Below, in pieces: positions 12,401-23,969 of a DNA stretch of 64,000 nucleotides. How positions within the stretch are numbered: position 1 is the first letter of the stretch; each line of letters begins with the position of its first letter. The notes beneath the pieces were generated by a model that was not told where the DNA came from, searched no databases, and saw nothing but the letters and a program-made list of their open reading frames with translations. The translations under genes and the position numbers were made by a program. The stretch comes from Siphonodentalium dalli (Eukaryota > Mollusca > Scaphopoda > Gadilida > Siphonodentaliidae). Location of the stretch: NCBI GenBank assembly GCA_032622095.1, contig CP136068.1, forward strand, positions 160,107,465 to 160,171,464, given 5' to 3'.

Positions 12401-12760
12401 CCGTTGTACATTTACAACCCAAATAGCCGTTGTAATTTAACAATAGTTTCAGATAGCCGTTGTAAATTGTTAATTGTTTTTTTTTATTATGGTAAACCAT
12501 GATTTTTTGTGTTATGGTAAAACAATAGCAACTGTATAAGGGATAGCTCCTATAAGCCTGTGCGAACAGCGATGCAGTATACACCCAGAGGGCGTAATGA
12601 CGACCAATTGTCACCAAACTCCATATAACAAGATGTCACACCTACTATGCCATCGCTAATAGTACAGTCCGCATCCAATACATCACAGCGACCAAAGCGC
12701 AATATTCAAAGCGTTATTTGATGTCGATGGTCTACTTGTGTCTAGTTTACCGCGCTTTGT
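9433..12760. other. gene-poor AT-rich stretch with small degenerate repeats
   Basis: No convincing coding sequence. Visible structure: extreme AT-rich tract near 10080-10250; GGTTTAAAC words repeated at 10740-10780; a ~45-bp repeat in about three copies at 11480-11610 (GTAAAGTTAACNCAGTT); interlaced AGTAATACTTTA/TACTATA inverted words at 11840-12000; a ~30-bp degenerate repeat (CCGTTGTAAATT) at 12360-12475; and a fragment of the 34884-35542 element near 12600-12680 (TCACACCTACTATGCCATCG). Confidence 0.5.
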
Positions 12761-12764
12761 CCTA

Positions 12765-12823
12765 ATATACTAATATACTAATATACTAATATACTAATAT
12801 ACTAATATACTAATATACTGAGA
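12765..12823. repeat. 8-bp microsatellite (TAATATAC)n
   Basis: Seven or so uninterrupted copies of TAATATAC. Confidence 0.95.
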
Positions 12824-12904
12824 TTGTTGGGAACAATGTTCAGGTAGTGTTGATGTGCGATTATCAGCGGGGAAATGATCGATTGTCCTTTCAGTCCTGT
12901 TGTT

Positions 12905-13021
12905 AAGAGGGAGGTAAAGTGGCAACATTTAAATGGGGCATTCATTGTTAATCTTCAAGACAAGATTACTCAATATTTTCAAACCGTGGCACAATACTTC
13001 ATGTCTATTTGGAGTGTTTGA
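12905..13021 (+). pseudogene. unidentified coding remnant, plus-strand copy
   Basis: 39 sense codons then TGA. The translation opens with KREVKWQHLNGAFIVNLQDK and is clearly related to the minus-strand frame at 13127-13311 (KKELKWQHLNGEFSVNFLEK). Two diverged copies keep the same reading frame and conservative changes (K/R, V/L, F), which suggests a once-translated sequence. I do not recognise the family. The two copies lie head to tail in opposite orientation. Confidence 0.4.
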
Positions 13022-13126
13022 GCATATATCTACTGGAAACGCAAAGCAGATTTTACATTTTAAGTTTTTGTTTTTGACAATTGATGGAAATATTATAAAC
13101 ATTGATAAACAGTGGTGACCTACTTT

Positions 13127-13311
13127 TTAATAATGTCCAACAATATCCAACCTGGGATAAAAATCAAAATTCTGCTTAGCGTTGTCACTAGAGAAGTCTT
13201 TCCAAAACGGTATGATAAGGTCACCTGCAATTTGTAAGGTTTGATTAATCTTTTCTAAAAAATTAACACTGAATTCACCATTCAAATGTTGCCACTTTAA
13301 CTCCTTCTTAA
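13127..13311 (-). pseudogene. unidentified coding remnant, minus-strand copy, interrupted by a MITE
   Basis: About 60 codons including KWQHLNGEFSVNFLEKIN and IIPFWKDFSSDNAKQNF. Homologous to the plus-strand fragment at 12905-13021. Its upstream end is cut by the TTAA-flanked MITE at 13312-13656. Amphipathic and polar with no low complexity, so it looks like real protein, but no domain is recognised. Confidence 0.4.
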
Positions 13312-13656
13312 ATGGGTACTGTACACTAAATCCAGCCATTTATGGGGCCATCTCCTTTTAAAACCAATATAATATATTCAGCAAATGAATGAATTTGAGC
13401 CATGGATTAGAGCAAAATACACTTGTATGCTCCACGAACGAGGCAAACAACATGGTAATTACAATGAAAATGAATTTATGACTCAGTCATATATTCATTT
13501 TCATTATAATTACCATGTTGTTTGCATCGTTCATAGAGCACATACTTGTATTTTGCACTCATCCATGGCTCAAATTCATTTATTTGTTACATATATTCTG
13601 TTGAGTATAAAAGGAGATGGTCCCACAAATGGTCGAATTTAGTGTACAGTGCCCCT
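13312..13656. mobile_element. 345-bp hairpin MITE with TTAA target duplication
   Basis: TTAA at 13308-13311 and 13657-13660 flank a nearly complete inverted repeat with arms of about 165 bp and an outer end ACTGTACACTAAAT. Shared arm words include CCATCTCCTTTT, AAATGAATTTGAGCCATGG and CATGGTAATTACAATGAAAA. TTAA duplications fit piggyBac-like or Kolobok-like transposases. A second copy at 27006-27315 lacks the outer left TIR, and a fragment lies at 5028-5140. Confidence 0.85.
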
Positions 13657-14314
13657 TTAACAAAGTACGGTTATTGAGCGGACTCTCTCTTTCTCCAGCT
13701 TTAAAGCCGACAGAGTGAAACAGGACGATACAAGAAAACCATAATCAGAATTGGTAACGCCCTCAAGATCATATTATTAGCCATAAATATAAATTATAAT
13801 ATAAAATAGATTGGTTAAATGAATGCACCACCTCAGAATTCCGTTAAAACAACTAATCCTTCAAAATATTACAAAAAACTACGGCTTATTACAGCAGGTT
13901 TCTCATTCACCACACCAGAAAGCTTCTAAATGCGGATCAAAAATCGGAGGCACTGTGTTCCCGCCATTAAATCTTCAAGTGTGCATGACCCAGCCATTGT
14001 TCACACCTAAACATCGAAAGCAATTAGCGCGGTCATGATAGTTACATATTGCAACTATAAGACATCCAGCGAATACACACCCCACGAAAACCCGAAATGT
14101 GTTGTTATGCGAGATATCACATCGTTATAGCTCAATTTGAGACGGCCAGATTAGCCTTCCTATACAATATCCTAAAACAATAAAGCTTCTCAAATCATCG
14201 GCATAGTCAGTAGCACTTTCACGAACTCGGACATCGACACTTTCTACTCGCTCTACATAAGTATGGTCAGACCTATCATCGAATACTTTAACTCTGCATG
14301 GAGCCCACATCACA
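13347..14314 (+). repeat. outer direct repeat A, copy 1 (968 bp)
   Basis: Matches 27006-27973 over the same 968-bp length with about a dozen differences by eye. It contains the MITE right part, a repeat resembling the LINE-linked sequence at 19.1 and 22.6 kb, and at its 3' end LINE reverse-transcriptase codons on the plus strand (frame ending VRPIIEYFNSAWSPH). Here those codons stop abruptly at 14314, where copy 1 of the inner repeat begins. In the 27-kb copy the reading continues. Confidence 0.9.
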
Positions 14315-17204
14315 CCTATTTGCAAACGAAAACCTATTTTATATATATACGTTATATCCTTACACATACATAGTTATAATTTATCAGCGACAACCTATCA
14401 ATACTTATTTGCAAACGACAACCTATTATATATATATCCTTTGTACCAGGCTATACCCCATGTACATCTGTATTTACCCATATACGCCTTGTGTGACAGT
14501 ATACATGCATTTTCTTACATGTATATATTATTTGTTGATTTCTATATCTGTGCTATAATTGCCACTCCATACCATATAAACTGATGCCACCTTATGTGTT
14601 TAGTTAGCTGCCCCCCCCCCCCCCCCCCCCCGGTGAGGATGTCGCAACATTACCAAGGTCTACAGGATAACCGCGTATTACGATATATGTCGTTACTTGC
14701 CATCATTCTATACATGTATCACAATAAGATATCTTTAATACACTCGATTAAAGACCATTTCCCGTTTATCTGGTTGCATTGTTATCTAGAAAGGAGAAAT
14801 AGACAATATAAGATCGGCAGACAAAAGGTTAAAAGCACCTGTGACGTCGTATTCAGCACGCGATTACGCTATTTCGGTCAGAATCGAAAATACTCTCTGT
14901 GTGTTTCCTTAATCCATTACCAATTTAGTGATTATTTAACTATATATTACTTCTGGTTATACATCAAATAATAATCTACACAGACATTCAACACACCATT
15001 CGTGGTATCGGAGATTATCCATGGAATCGGAAATAAGTTACTTGATGAACACTATTTTGAAGACTGTTACAAATGATGATTTACGGAATCGGGAATAATT
15101 TACGTCAGTGGTAAGCAATAATATGAAAACTGTTTACAAATTACAGAAATCAATATATAATGTAGAGCGCACGTAGCTCAAGTAATTTGATTTAAGTTCA
15201 GCACATTATTCTTATAAAAATATACACCTATGGTTTCTAGCTGTAACCTTTTAAAATTAATCTGTGTTTCCCATTCATTCATTGTTGGTACAGACAGTGT
15301 ATTATTATGCCACCGACTTGAAGTCGGCGGGTATATAGTCGACGTCCCCGTCCGTACGTCCGTGCGTCCGTCCGTATTAACGTACGTCCGTCCGTACAAA
15401 CATTTAGCATTTTTGTTCAGCAACCGCTGGGCAGATTTAGCTGATAATTGGTATGGTGATAGAGCAGCATGGGGGAACAGCTACATGCATAGCGCGGATT
15501 TCGTCCACCCATTTTCACCAAAGTTATGGTCCTTTTTTGACTTAGAAAATTCAATTTTGTCCATCCGTACAAACATTTTGCATTATCGTTCAGCAACCGC
15601 TGGGCATATTTAGTTTATATTTGGTATGGTGATAGAGCAGCATGGGGGAACAGCTACATGCTTAGCGGGGGTTTCGTACACCCATTTTCACCAGGGTTAT
15701 GTCCCCTTTTTTAACTTAGAAAATTCAATTTTTGTCTTGTTTTGTTTGGGGTTTCCAGATGATAGCGTGAGCTTTGGTGGTACGATTGCAAATCCCGTAT
15801 TTTTGTGGATCAGTTATATGAAAATACATGTCAAATGCAAATTTGGGTATGATCTGATGATTTTTGCCAGAGTTATGGCCCTTTTTTCAACTTATAAACT
15901 TTGAATTTGCTTGTTTTGGGGTTTCCGGATCGCTTGGTTTTGGGTTTCCGCGTCCATGCTTAATCCGAATTGCTACAGTCGGGGGCAAATGCCACGCGAC
16001 AGCGACCTCTTGTTTGATTAATGATTATACAACACTGATTTCTAAAAATAAAAGTATAAATTCGTTTATGATTCGCATCTATGCGTAGCTGCTATGGTAT
16101 AACGTATACATGTTATATATTGTTTTCTGACTATAACAGGATCACATTAACTGTTGATTTCCATTCATTTCTAGCTGTAAAACATAAGAGTATTAAATAA
16201 CATCCATAGGGACGGGCCCATTCATCATACTCCCCCTGGAAGCCTTGTTCTGTCGGTAATTTAGATAGGATCACGGATAAAAAATCCGGGCTCGAGCTGG
16301 CTGTACAAACTGATGTCTTGCAGAAAAGGGCCGAAACATCACGTGACATGCGCTTAGTGTGTTACAGAGTCAGCAACCTGCAACTGAAGCTGATCTTATC
16401 AAACCATTTTGACATCTTTTCAACTCATTGGGAGTCTATTTCCAAAATTATCTAAATTCTAACTTTGGCATAAAATAAACTTTTAGGGGTACGTTCAAAA
16501 ACTCTTTTCAAAATCCCAATAAACCGCTCCAGAATCCAGCTTCCATTTCAAAATTTATGTCAGAAGAACGAGGAGCAATTTGTCTGCGATAAATTGGGAC
16601 CTTGGTCATCATTAAACTAGCCTCTCTTCTTTAATATGCCTAATAATGATTGATATATGATATACATATAGTCATCTCCAACCTGCATACTAATTATTTT
16701 GAAATATAATTCCCACTTACATGTATACTAAGTATAGAATCTAACCATTTATATTATGTTCCAAACTCATAAGGTAATAATATAATGATGTTGGTAAGTA
16801 CACTGTAACTTGCATACATCTTTGACACAGGAAGATGTATTACCCTATGTGGCACATCTAAATTCATTATTTGGAATCGTGGTTAAGTGGTTATACACTG
16901 GTTTACCACCACATAAATATCACATAATCATATACTGCAGACAATTCAAGAATTGAATATGTATAGATTGTAAGATGTGTATATGCATACACCTATTTTA
17001 TACACATATCACGTGGAAAAATTACATATATGACGACAGAATGATCGGCCGTTTTACTATCCTATATCCTTTGTTGACTTATAGATAGCCGATGGGGTAA
17101 CTCTCGGTTACCAGCTGATCCTTCATACTAGTATTTTCCTGCTAGTCCGGGGGGTCAGTGTGGTTCTATCCACCCAGTCTGAGATTACTAGATCTGACAT
17201 CACC
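14314..17204 (+). repeat. inner direct repeat B, copy 1 (2.89 kb)
   Basis: Near-identical to 23970-27002. It includes one 133-bp satellite unit with a C21 tract (14611-14631), the GTCCGT-rich repeat at 15310-16016 and the repeat at 16335-16650. Relative to the other copy it lacks 44 bp near 14875 and about 107 bp near 16641. The second gap has CTA at both edges, the form of a microhomology deletion. Confidence 0.9.
15310..16016 (+). repeat. GTCCGT-rich dispersed repeat (mollusc-type), copy 1
   Basis: Begins with a small hairpin CCGACTTGAAGTCGG followed by GGGTATATAG and a GTCCGT cluster. It then carries two internal copies of AACCGCTGGGCA...TGGTATGGTGATAGAGCAGC and ends with CGACAGCGACCTCTTGTTT. 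I recall sequences of this build as abundant in bivalve and gastropod genomes. That recollection is not checked here. Second copy at 25002-25706. Confidence 0.6.
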
Positions 17205-17700
17205 ATAATGGCATAAACCATAAAACATATACTCATCGTCGCTAGGGCCTCCTACTGCGGATAGCTTTCGGGTTTTGACGTTTAACAACTTTTTTATGAA
17301 GTCTTATTATATTTAGTTATATTCAACCCTTAGTTCAATGACTGACTCTTTTTATTTCCATTAATAATTTATTTTGCTGATAGATGTGGCGTTATATCTT
17401 TTGAACAGCCGGTTTTGGCATCTACATGTGATGTGTGTGCGTATATGAAATGGATGTGTGATCCTACACTGAAACAATATATACAATTTTAACTTTACCT
17501 GGACCAACTTGAATTGTCGTATACACCATGGTTTATGGTGCTATCAATTTACCATTCATAATATATTATAATCACATAATGCACGGGACTAAATGTGGGA
17601 ACGAGGTGGTTACTTATGTGAAAAGAAACGCTCTTTTTACAAGCCACACATGTACGTCACAGAGCAGGATCAGAAAGATTTATATACGTAAGCAAACTTT
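17205..17700. other. no supported feature
   Basis: Unique flank following inner repeat B copy 1. No gene or repeat recognised. Confidence 0.3.
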
Positions 17701-18239
17701 ACCGGCAGTCCTATGAGCATATGTATGTAATCTGTTGCACCTTGGGTGGTTGTCTGAACCCCCCCCCCCCCCGCCCCGGTTAAGTTGTTAAAACATTACC
17801 GGGACGGACAATATAGCCGCGTATTACAATATGGACTAATTAACATTCCACTGTTTAACTTTCCACAGACCTTCTGTTTAGTTCAATTAATCTATATGCT
17901 CCACTGCCGACTGCACAATGGACATATAAATTATATCAACGATAACCTATTAATAACAATTTGCAAACGACAACGTATGCTATATATAGTTTATACCCTT
18001 ATACCCCCCCCCCCCCCCATATGCATAGTTACCTTTTATCAACGCATTCAACGATAACCTACTAATATCTATTTGCAAATGACAACCTATTCTATATATA
18101 TACTTTGTACCCTATAGTATAGGCTACCCCTATGCATAGTTATATTTACCTATTTAAGCTTTCCGCAACAATATATAATTACATTTATATATTATTGGCT
18201 GATTATTACATCTGTAAGACTGTTCAATAATTGATACTC

Positions 18240-18770
18240 CATACCATGTAATATGTTACACCTTAGGGTTTAATTGGCTGTCCCTACCCCGGTCACGCTG
18301 TCACGACATAACCACGATAGTATAGACGCGTGTTGGTTGTTATCTCATCTGTTCAATAAGTATGTATACACCATAACATGTAATCTGACGCACCCTATAG
18401 GAGTTTGATTGACTGCCCCCCCCCCCCGGCCAGGTTATCACGACTTTTCCGCGACAGTATAGTCGCATGATAGTTGATTATTACATCTATTCAATAAGTA
18501 TACTCCACATAATACAATCTGATGCACCTTGTATAGGTATTTGATTGACTGCCTCCACCCTGGTCAGGTTGTCACGACATTACCACGACAATATAGCCGC
18601 GTGTTGGTTGATTATTACATCTGTTCAATAAGTATATTCCATAACATGCACATGTAATCTGATGCACCTTAAGTGTTTGATTGGCTCCCCAACCCCTCCC
18701 CGGTCAGGTTGTCACGACATTACCGCGACAGTATAGCGCGTGGTTGTAGATTATTACGCGCGCCGCGTGT
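18240..18770. repeat. ~133-bp satellite array, block 1 (about 4 units)
   Basis: Units carry, in order, TGTTCAATAAGTATACTCCA, a GATGCACCTT word, TTGATTGGCTG, a C-run of variable length, CGGTCAGGTTGTCACGACAT and TACCGCGACAGTATAGCCGC. Spacing of the GCGACAGTATAG core is about 130-142 bp. Isolated units occur at 14540-14690, 17700-17830, 23740-23840 and 24200-24340. Confidence 0.85.
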
Positions 18771-18801
18771 ATACCTGGTGACGATATATATTCTCGTTAC
18801 A

Positions 18802-19200
18802 CATGGGCGCTGACATTATCAATGGGTGATCTATTTATGGAATAGGAAATTTTGGGATGATTAAAAGTCAAACTTCTAGAGCTGGAGGCCGAGTCCAGTA
18901 AAGGTGTGGTTGGGAAATTTCAATTTCGTTTATTGTAGTTAATCAAAGTTGAATAATATTGATTTTTTGTTTATAATCATTTACTGATAAACTATATGTC
19001 ATTTACAATAAAATAAATCTCTGCAACCCACTGGGGGTTGTGGTTGGAGACGGTCGAGTTGGCCGCCGGTTCCCTAATTAGATACTGGTTGCTATTGTTA
19101 TTTTAACGGAATTCTGAGTTGGTCATTCGCAAAACCAATATTTATATTCTGCAATTACAATCTTGGGTTAATAATATATGGTCTTGAACGCGTTACCATT
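18802..19200 (-). mobile_element. LINE 3'-end fragment
   Basis: Homologous, in reverse orientation, to the 3' region after the reverse-transcriptase frame at 28500-28830 (shared AACGAACCGG-type codons, GACATATAGTTTATCA, ACACCTTTTACTGG, TAATGTCAGCGCCCA). It lies between the two satellite blocks and is probably a 5'-truncated insertion. Sister fragments at 22283-22690 and 23428-23740 have the same orientation. Confidence 0.55.
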
Positions 19201-19900
19201 TCTGTCATTGAATTTCTTGTTACATATGTTCAATAAATATACTCCACACCATGCAATTTATGAACCTTAGGTATTTGATAGGCTGCTTTCCTCAACCCCC
19301 CACCCCAGTCAGGTTATCACGACATTATCGCGACGGTATAGCCGCGTGTTGGTTGATTATTACATCTGTTCAATAATTATACTCCATACCATATAATATG
19401 AACCACCTTAGACGTATGATTGGCTGCCCACCCCCACCGGTCACGTTCTCACAACATAACCGCGACAGTATAGACGCGTGTCGGTGATTATTTCATATGT
19501 TCAATAATTATATTCCATGACCATGGAATCTGGCGCACCCTATAGGTGTTTGATTGACTGCCACCACCCGGTCAGGTTATCACGACATTACCGCGACAGT
19601 ATAGTTGCGTGTTAGTTGATTATTACATATGTTCAATAATTATACTCGCATAATGTAATCTGATGCACCTTAGATATTTGATTGGCTGCCCCCACCCCCG
19701 GTCAGGTTGTCACGACATTACCACTACAATATAACCGCGTGTTGGTTGATTATTACATCTATTCAATAAGTATACTCCATACCATGTAATCTGAAGCACC
19801 GTAAATGCTTGATTGGCTCCCACCCCTCCCCGGTCAGGTTGTTACGACATTACCGCGACAATATGGCGCGTGTTGGTGGATTATTACGCTCGCCGCGTGT
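19195..19900. repeat. ~133-bp satellite array, block 2 (about 5 units)
   Basis: Same unit as block 1, with cores at about 19332, 19462, 19594, 19727 and 19856. Separated from block 1 by a LINE tail. Confidence 0.85.
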
Positions 19901-20617
19901 GTAAAATCCCTGTCACACTCAGGCCGGCGCTCTCACTGCGCTGCAAAAGTACCAACATATGACTAACACGCAGGAGGAGCGCCGAAAACTGTCGAAAATT
20001 GTCAAACTTTTAAAACAAAGTATGCTCCTATTGCGTTCCTACTTTGTCAAGTCTCACGCTCTTAGTGCGTTCAAGTAGCTGTCATTGTGATGCTAGTACG
20101 TTCTCAATAAGTTCGCAAAACGCTCTCTGCGCGGGCGCGGAGAGTATAGATAGCGCCTCCTGCGTTCTCCAGTCATAGTCAGTTTTTAGGTTGTGGGGAA
20201 AATACCCAACACTCCGCAATAAATTAGCTGTCCGATTAAACTACTGTCACACTCCACTGCGATCAGGCCGGCGCTTGCATTGCGCTGAAAAATAATCAAA
20301 GCGCCAAGCAAAGCGCAGTAAGGTATCAAAGAACGTATTGGTGACGCAGTGGACACTGGATAGGACGGGAGAGGGTCTCTGTGATCGCTCCAGAGCGCAA
20401 GAGCGCCGCGCTTGTTTTGTGCATGCACAAAACAAGCGCAGAGGTTCGGCGTTCTGACCAGGCGTATTACCGTCGCCGTGACAGCGCAAAGCGTACTAAC
20501 AACGCAATGACAACGACTTGAACGCATTAAGAGCGTTTACGGCGTGGAGGAAACGCAGTGAGAGCGTGTGAGAGCGTGAGACTTGACAAAGCAGGAACGA
20601 AATGGGTCGTACACAGA

Positions 20618-21720
20618 GGGACGTGGCTAGAGGGTTTCCGTTGGGGGTGTCAACCTTGGGAAATTCCAACTGCACCCCCCTTGAGTTAGAATCAGACCGA
20701 ACACAATTTTTGCATAATTCCATTTGCACCCCCCCCCCCCTCTTTGCACCTTAGTGTTTAGGCCTAATATCCTATATCTTCATAAACCATGGTTCTATAT
20801 TCCCGGTATGAGAACATTCAGATATGTTATCCTGAAACATTGCATAAATCCTAATATCTAGTGGTCTAACTCCATACAATTGCACACGGCTACGGGCAAG
20901 AGACCACGACATCACTGAGCTGACCATCGTTGTTCGGCCGGTGTGAGAAAATTTTGAAATTCGAACAAGAAAATCGCAAATCCTAGCATCCAGACTGGCC
21001 TCAACTAAAGCTTTTCTATATAGTGTTGGACATTTCAAACCTCATACCCCCCTCAGGTTGTAAAATTCTCCAACTGATGACCACAAGTTTGACCAAATGT
21101 AGTAAAATATTGTTAAACTTATTAGCATTTTTGTATTGGCCACAGGGGAGAGGCAATGACACACCAGGCCGATCATGGTTCGGCCCGGTGTGCGAAAATT
21201 TTGTAATCTGAACAAGAAAATCGCAAAATCCTAGCATCTAGACTAGCGTCAAGCATTCTTAGAGTTGGAAATTTCAAACCTGACACCCCACTTAGGTTGG
21301 AAAATTTACAACTGATGACAATTCCAATGACAATGTTGACCAAATGTATGAGAATATTGTTTTCTTAAATTAACTAGCAGTTTTTGACTGGCCATGGGGG
21401 AGGGACCAGGACACAAGATTTCCAAGTGTTGGAATCTTCTATCCTGTCACCTCCCTGAGGTTGGAAAATTTCCAACTGATGACCATTTCAGTCCAACATT
21501 TTGACAAAAATAGGAAAATATGCAAATATTGGTCCAAAAACAATTAATTCCCCCCAATAAATTGTTTGAAAATCAAACTACACGAACATTTCAACCTATT
21601 GTTGTTGTGAAATTTCCAACTAATGTTTTTGCAGGTATGAAATTTCCAACTGTTGAAAATTTTGACCAAAGTTGGGGGGGGGGGTGATACACCCCAACCC
21701 CCCTTGTCGCCACGTCTCTG
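20618..21720. mobile_element. 1.1-kb GGGACGTGGC-ended element with 10-bp target duplication
   Basis: Flanked by CGTACACAGA at 20608-20617 and again at 21721-21730. Starts GGGACGTGGCTAGAGGG and ends CTTGTCGCCACGTCTCTG. The interior has three decayed repeats of about 200-300 bp built on AATTTCCAACTGATGACCA and GAAAATCGCAAA. Non-coding. Same family as 1725-3216 and 40782-41140. Confidence 0.8.
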
Positions 21721-21794
21721 CGTACACAGAGCGCGATGAAAACGTGATAAGCGGGATAGGAGCATAGCTTGTCACGCGCGCTGCATGTATAACT

Positions 21795-22262
21795 GGTGGG
21801 GAGTTGGAATCAGGGAGCTAAATGTGTTCTAGAGTCGGGGAGCGAGTACACCGTGGAATGCTAAAGGTGAAGGTAATTGAAGAATGACCTTCACCTGATA
21901 CATGCGACACGTTATTAAAGGATGACATCACGTTTATTTGATTTGTACATAATATCTAAATAATTTAAACTGGTGAATGAATGGGGGAATGGATTTTTGT
22001 GAGCGGGAAATTTATTTAACTAGCTGCTGTAGTCCTGGGTTTTTCCAGATCAAATTTGGCAGTGAGATAGCCCTGTCGTAGACTTGGGGATTTATTTTAA
22101 AAAGTAAACACATGACCTATGATTTTTCTTGCATTTTCATGATCAACTGGTGTCAATCTAGCTGGGTAAACATCACTGGTATGGCTTGCAGGCTTCAATT
22201 CAGTGAATTTGGCCGAAACGTTAACACTGTCGCCTATGGGAAACCATTTAGTTCAGTGATTT
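21795..22262 (+). repeat. dispersed repeat, copy 1 (second copy at 36728-37182)
   Basis: GGAATCAGGGAGCTAAATGT through GAAACCATTTAGTTCAGTGA, roughly 95% identical by eye to the copy 15 kb downstream in the same orientation. No terminal repeats and no coding capacity recognised. Confidence 0.9.
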
Positions 22263-22282
22263 CAGTTTCTCTTTCGCGTGCG

Positions 22283-22690
22283 GGCTGACATTATCAATGG
22301 GTGTTTTAATTAGTTTTATTTATAGAATGGGAATTTTTGGAATGATTAAAAGTCAAACTGCGGGCTGGAGGCCGAGTCCCGTAAAAGGTGCATGTAGTTG
22401 GGGAAATTCAATTTCGTGTATTGTGTTAATCAACGTTGAGTAATGTTTATTTTTGGTTTGTGATAAACTATATGTCAATTACAAATGAAAGAAATTTCTG
22501 CAGCCCACTGGGGGTTGTGGGCGGAGACGGTCGAGTCGGCCATCGGTTCGTTAATTAGGTGCTGGTTGTTTTTGTTATTTAACGGAATTCTGGTTCGCAA
22601 AACCAATATATTTTATATTCTACAATTACATTCTTGGGTTTATAATATATGATCTTGAGCGCGTTACCATTTCTGACATTGGTTCTCTTG
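22283..22690 (-). mobile_element. LINE 3'-end fragment
   Basis: Second minus-strand copy of the tail described at 18802-19200. The reverse complement carries CAGCACCTAATTAACGAACC, which is also found at 28545 just after the reverse-transcriptase codons. Confidence 0.6.
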
Positions 22691-23427
22691 TTTTAACAGC
22701 TTGAAAATTTCTGACAATTTTCAGCGCTTCCACTGTGCGTTACTCGTATTTTGATACTTTTTCAACTCAAAGCAAAAGCCAGCCTGATCGCAGCGGAGTG
22801 TGACAGTGGTATGAGCAGACCGCATTTCAAAGTGGGATTGTACTGTAAACCTGCTGTAAACGCCGGAAGAACGCCATGTATAACGCTTGGGCGTAAAGCG
22901 AGCGTCAGAGTCGCAGTGGCAGCACAATGTTGACGTTCTATGAGCGGGAACCAGTCCATAACACCCCATGACAGCGCAATAAGTTTTGGACAGAGCCTCA
23001 TTGAGCGTATTAAAGACGAGAAAGGCACGTAGTGAGAATTTGATTAAGCTTACTGTAGTCACAAAAGACAAGATTAATTTCTTGCTGCGATCACGAGAAG
23101 CTAATATGCGCTCTTGCTACGTCCACATAACGCTCACGTCGCTCGCTTGGCGCTTTGCTTTGCGCTGTCACGGCGACAGTACTACGTCCTGGCCAGAACG
23201 CCGAGCCTCTGCGCTTGTTTTGTGCATGCATAAAACAAGCGCGGCGCTCTGGCACCTATGGGCGACCATGGAGATCCTCGCCCGTTGTAGCCAGTGCCCA
23301 CTGCGTCACCAATCGGTTCTTGGAGACCTTAGTGCGTTTAGGTGGCCGCTTTGGCACTTTTGCAGCGCAATGAGAGCGCCGGCCTGAGTGTGACAGGGCC
23401 TTAACTGATAGCGATATGCACATTTCC

Positions 23428-23740
23428 CGTGGGCGCTGACATTATCAATGGGTGATTTATTTATAGAATTGGAATTTTCGGGATGATTAAATTTTAGTCA
23501 AACTGCGAGCTGAAGGCCGAGTCCAGTAAAAGGTGTATTTAGAGAATCTCAATTTCGTAAATTGTCGTTAATCAACGTTGATTAATGTTGATTTTTAGTT
23601 TGTGATAATTTACTGATAAACTATATATCAATTACAATAAAGGAAATTTTATCAGCCCACTGGGGGTTGTGATCGGAGTCGTTCGAGTCGGCCACCGGTT
23701 CGTTTATTATATGCTGGTTGTTATTGTTATTTTAGCGGCT
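23428..23740 (-). mobile_element. LINE 3'-end fragment
   Basis: Third minus-strand copy of the same tail, ending against a satellite unit whose C-run is C20 (23742-23761). Confidence 0.55.
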
Positions 23741-23969
23741 GCCCCCCCCCCCCCCCCCCCCACAAACCCCTCCCCGATCAGCTGTCACAATTAACATTAC
23801 CGCGACAGTATAGCCGCGTGTTACAATATTGATTGACTAGTTAACAATTAAGTCACTGTTGACCTTTCCACAAACTTTCTGTTTAGTGTCGATTAATTTA
23901 TATAATGCACAGCCGGTTACTACATAATGTACATGGTAATATAAATTATATCAACGATAACCTATTAAT

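Larger units (their letters stand above)
19908..23398. mobile_element. foldback-like composite with ~0.7-kb inverted arms
   Basis: The outer ends are inverted copies: CCCTGTCACACTCAGGCCGG at 19908 and its complement ending at 23398. The arms (about 19908-20607 and 22700-23398) share, in mirror order, the GCGCTTGTTTTGTGCATGCA palindrome (20408-20439 and 23211-23242), GCGTTCTG and GTGACAGCGCAAAGCG. Many GAGCGY words recur. The interior holds a GGGACGTGGC element (20618-21720), a dispersed repeat (21795-22262) and a LINE tail (22283-22690). No transposase seen. It could instead be two separate related MITEs in opposite orientation. Confidence 0.5.
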
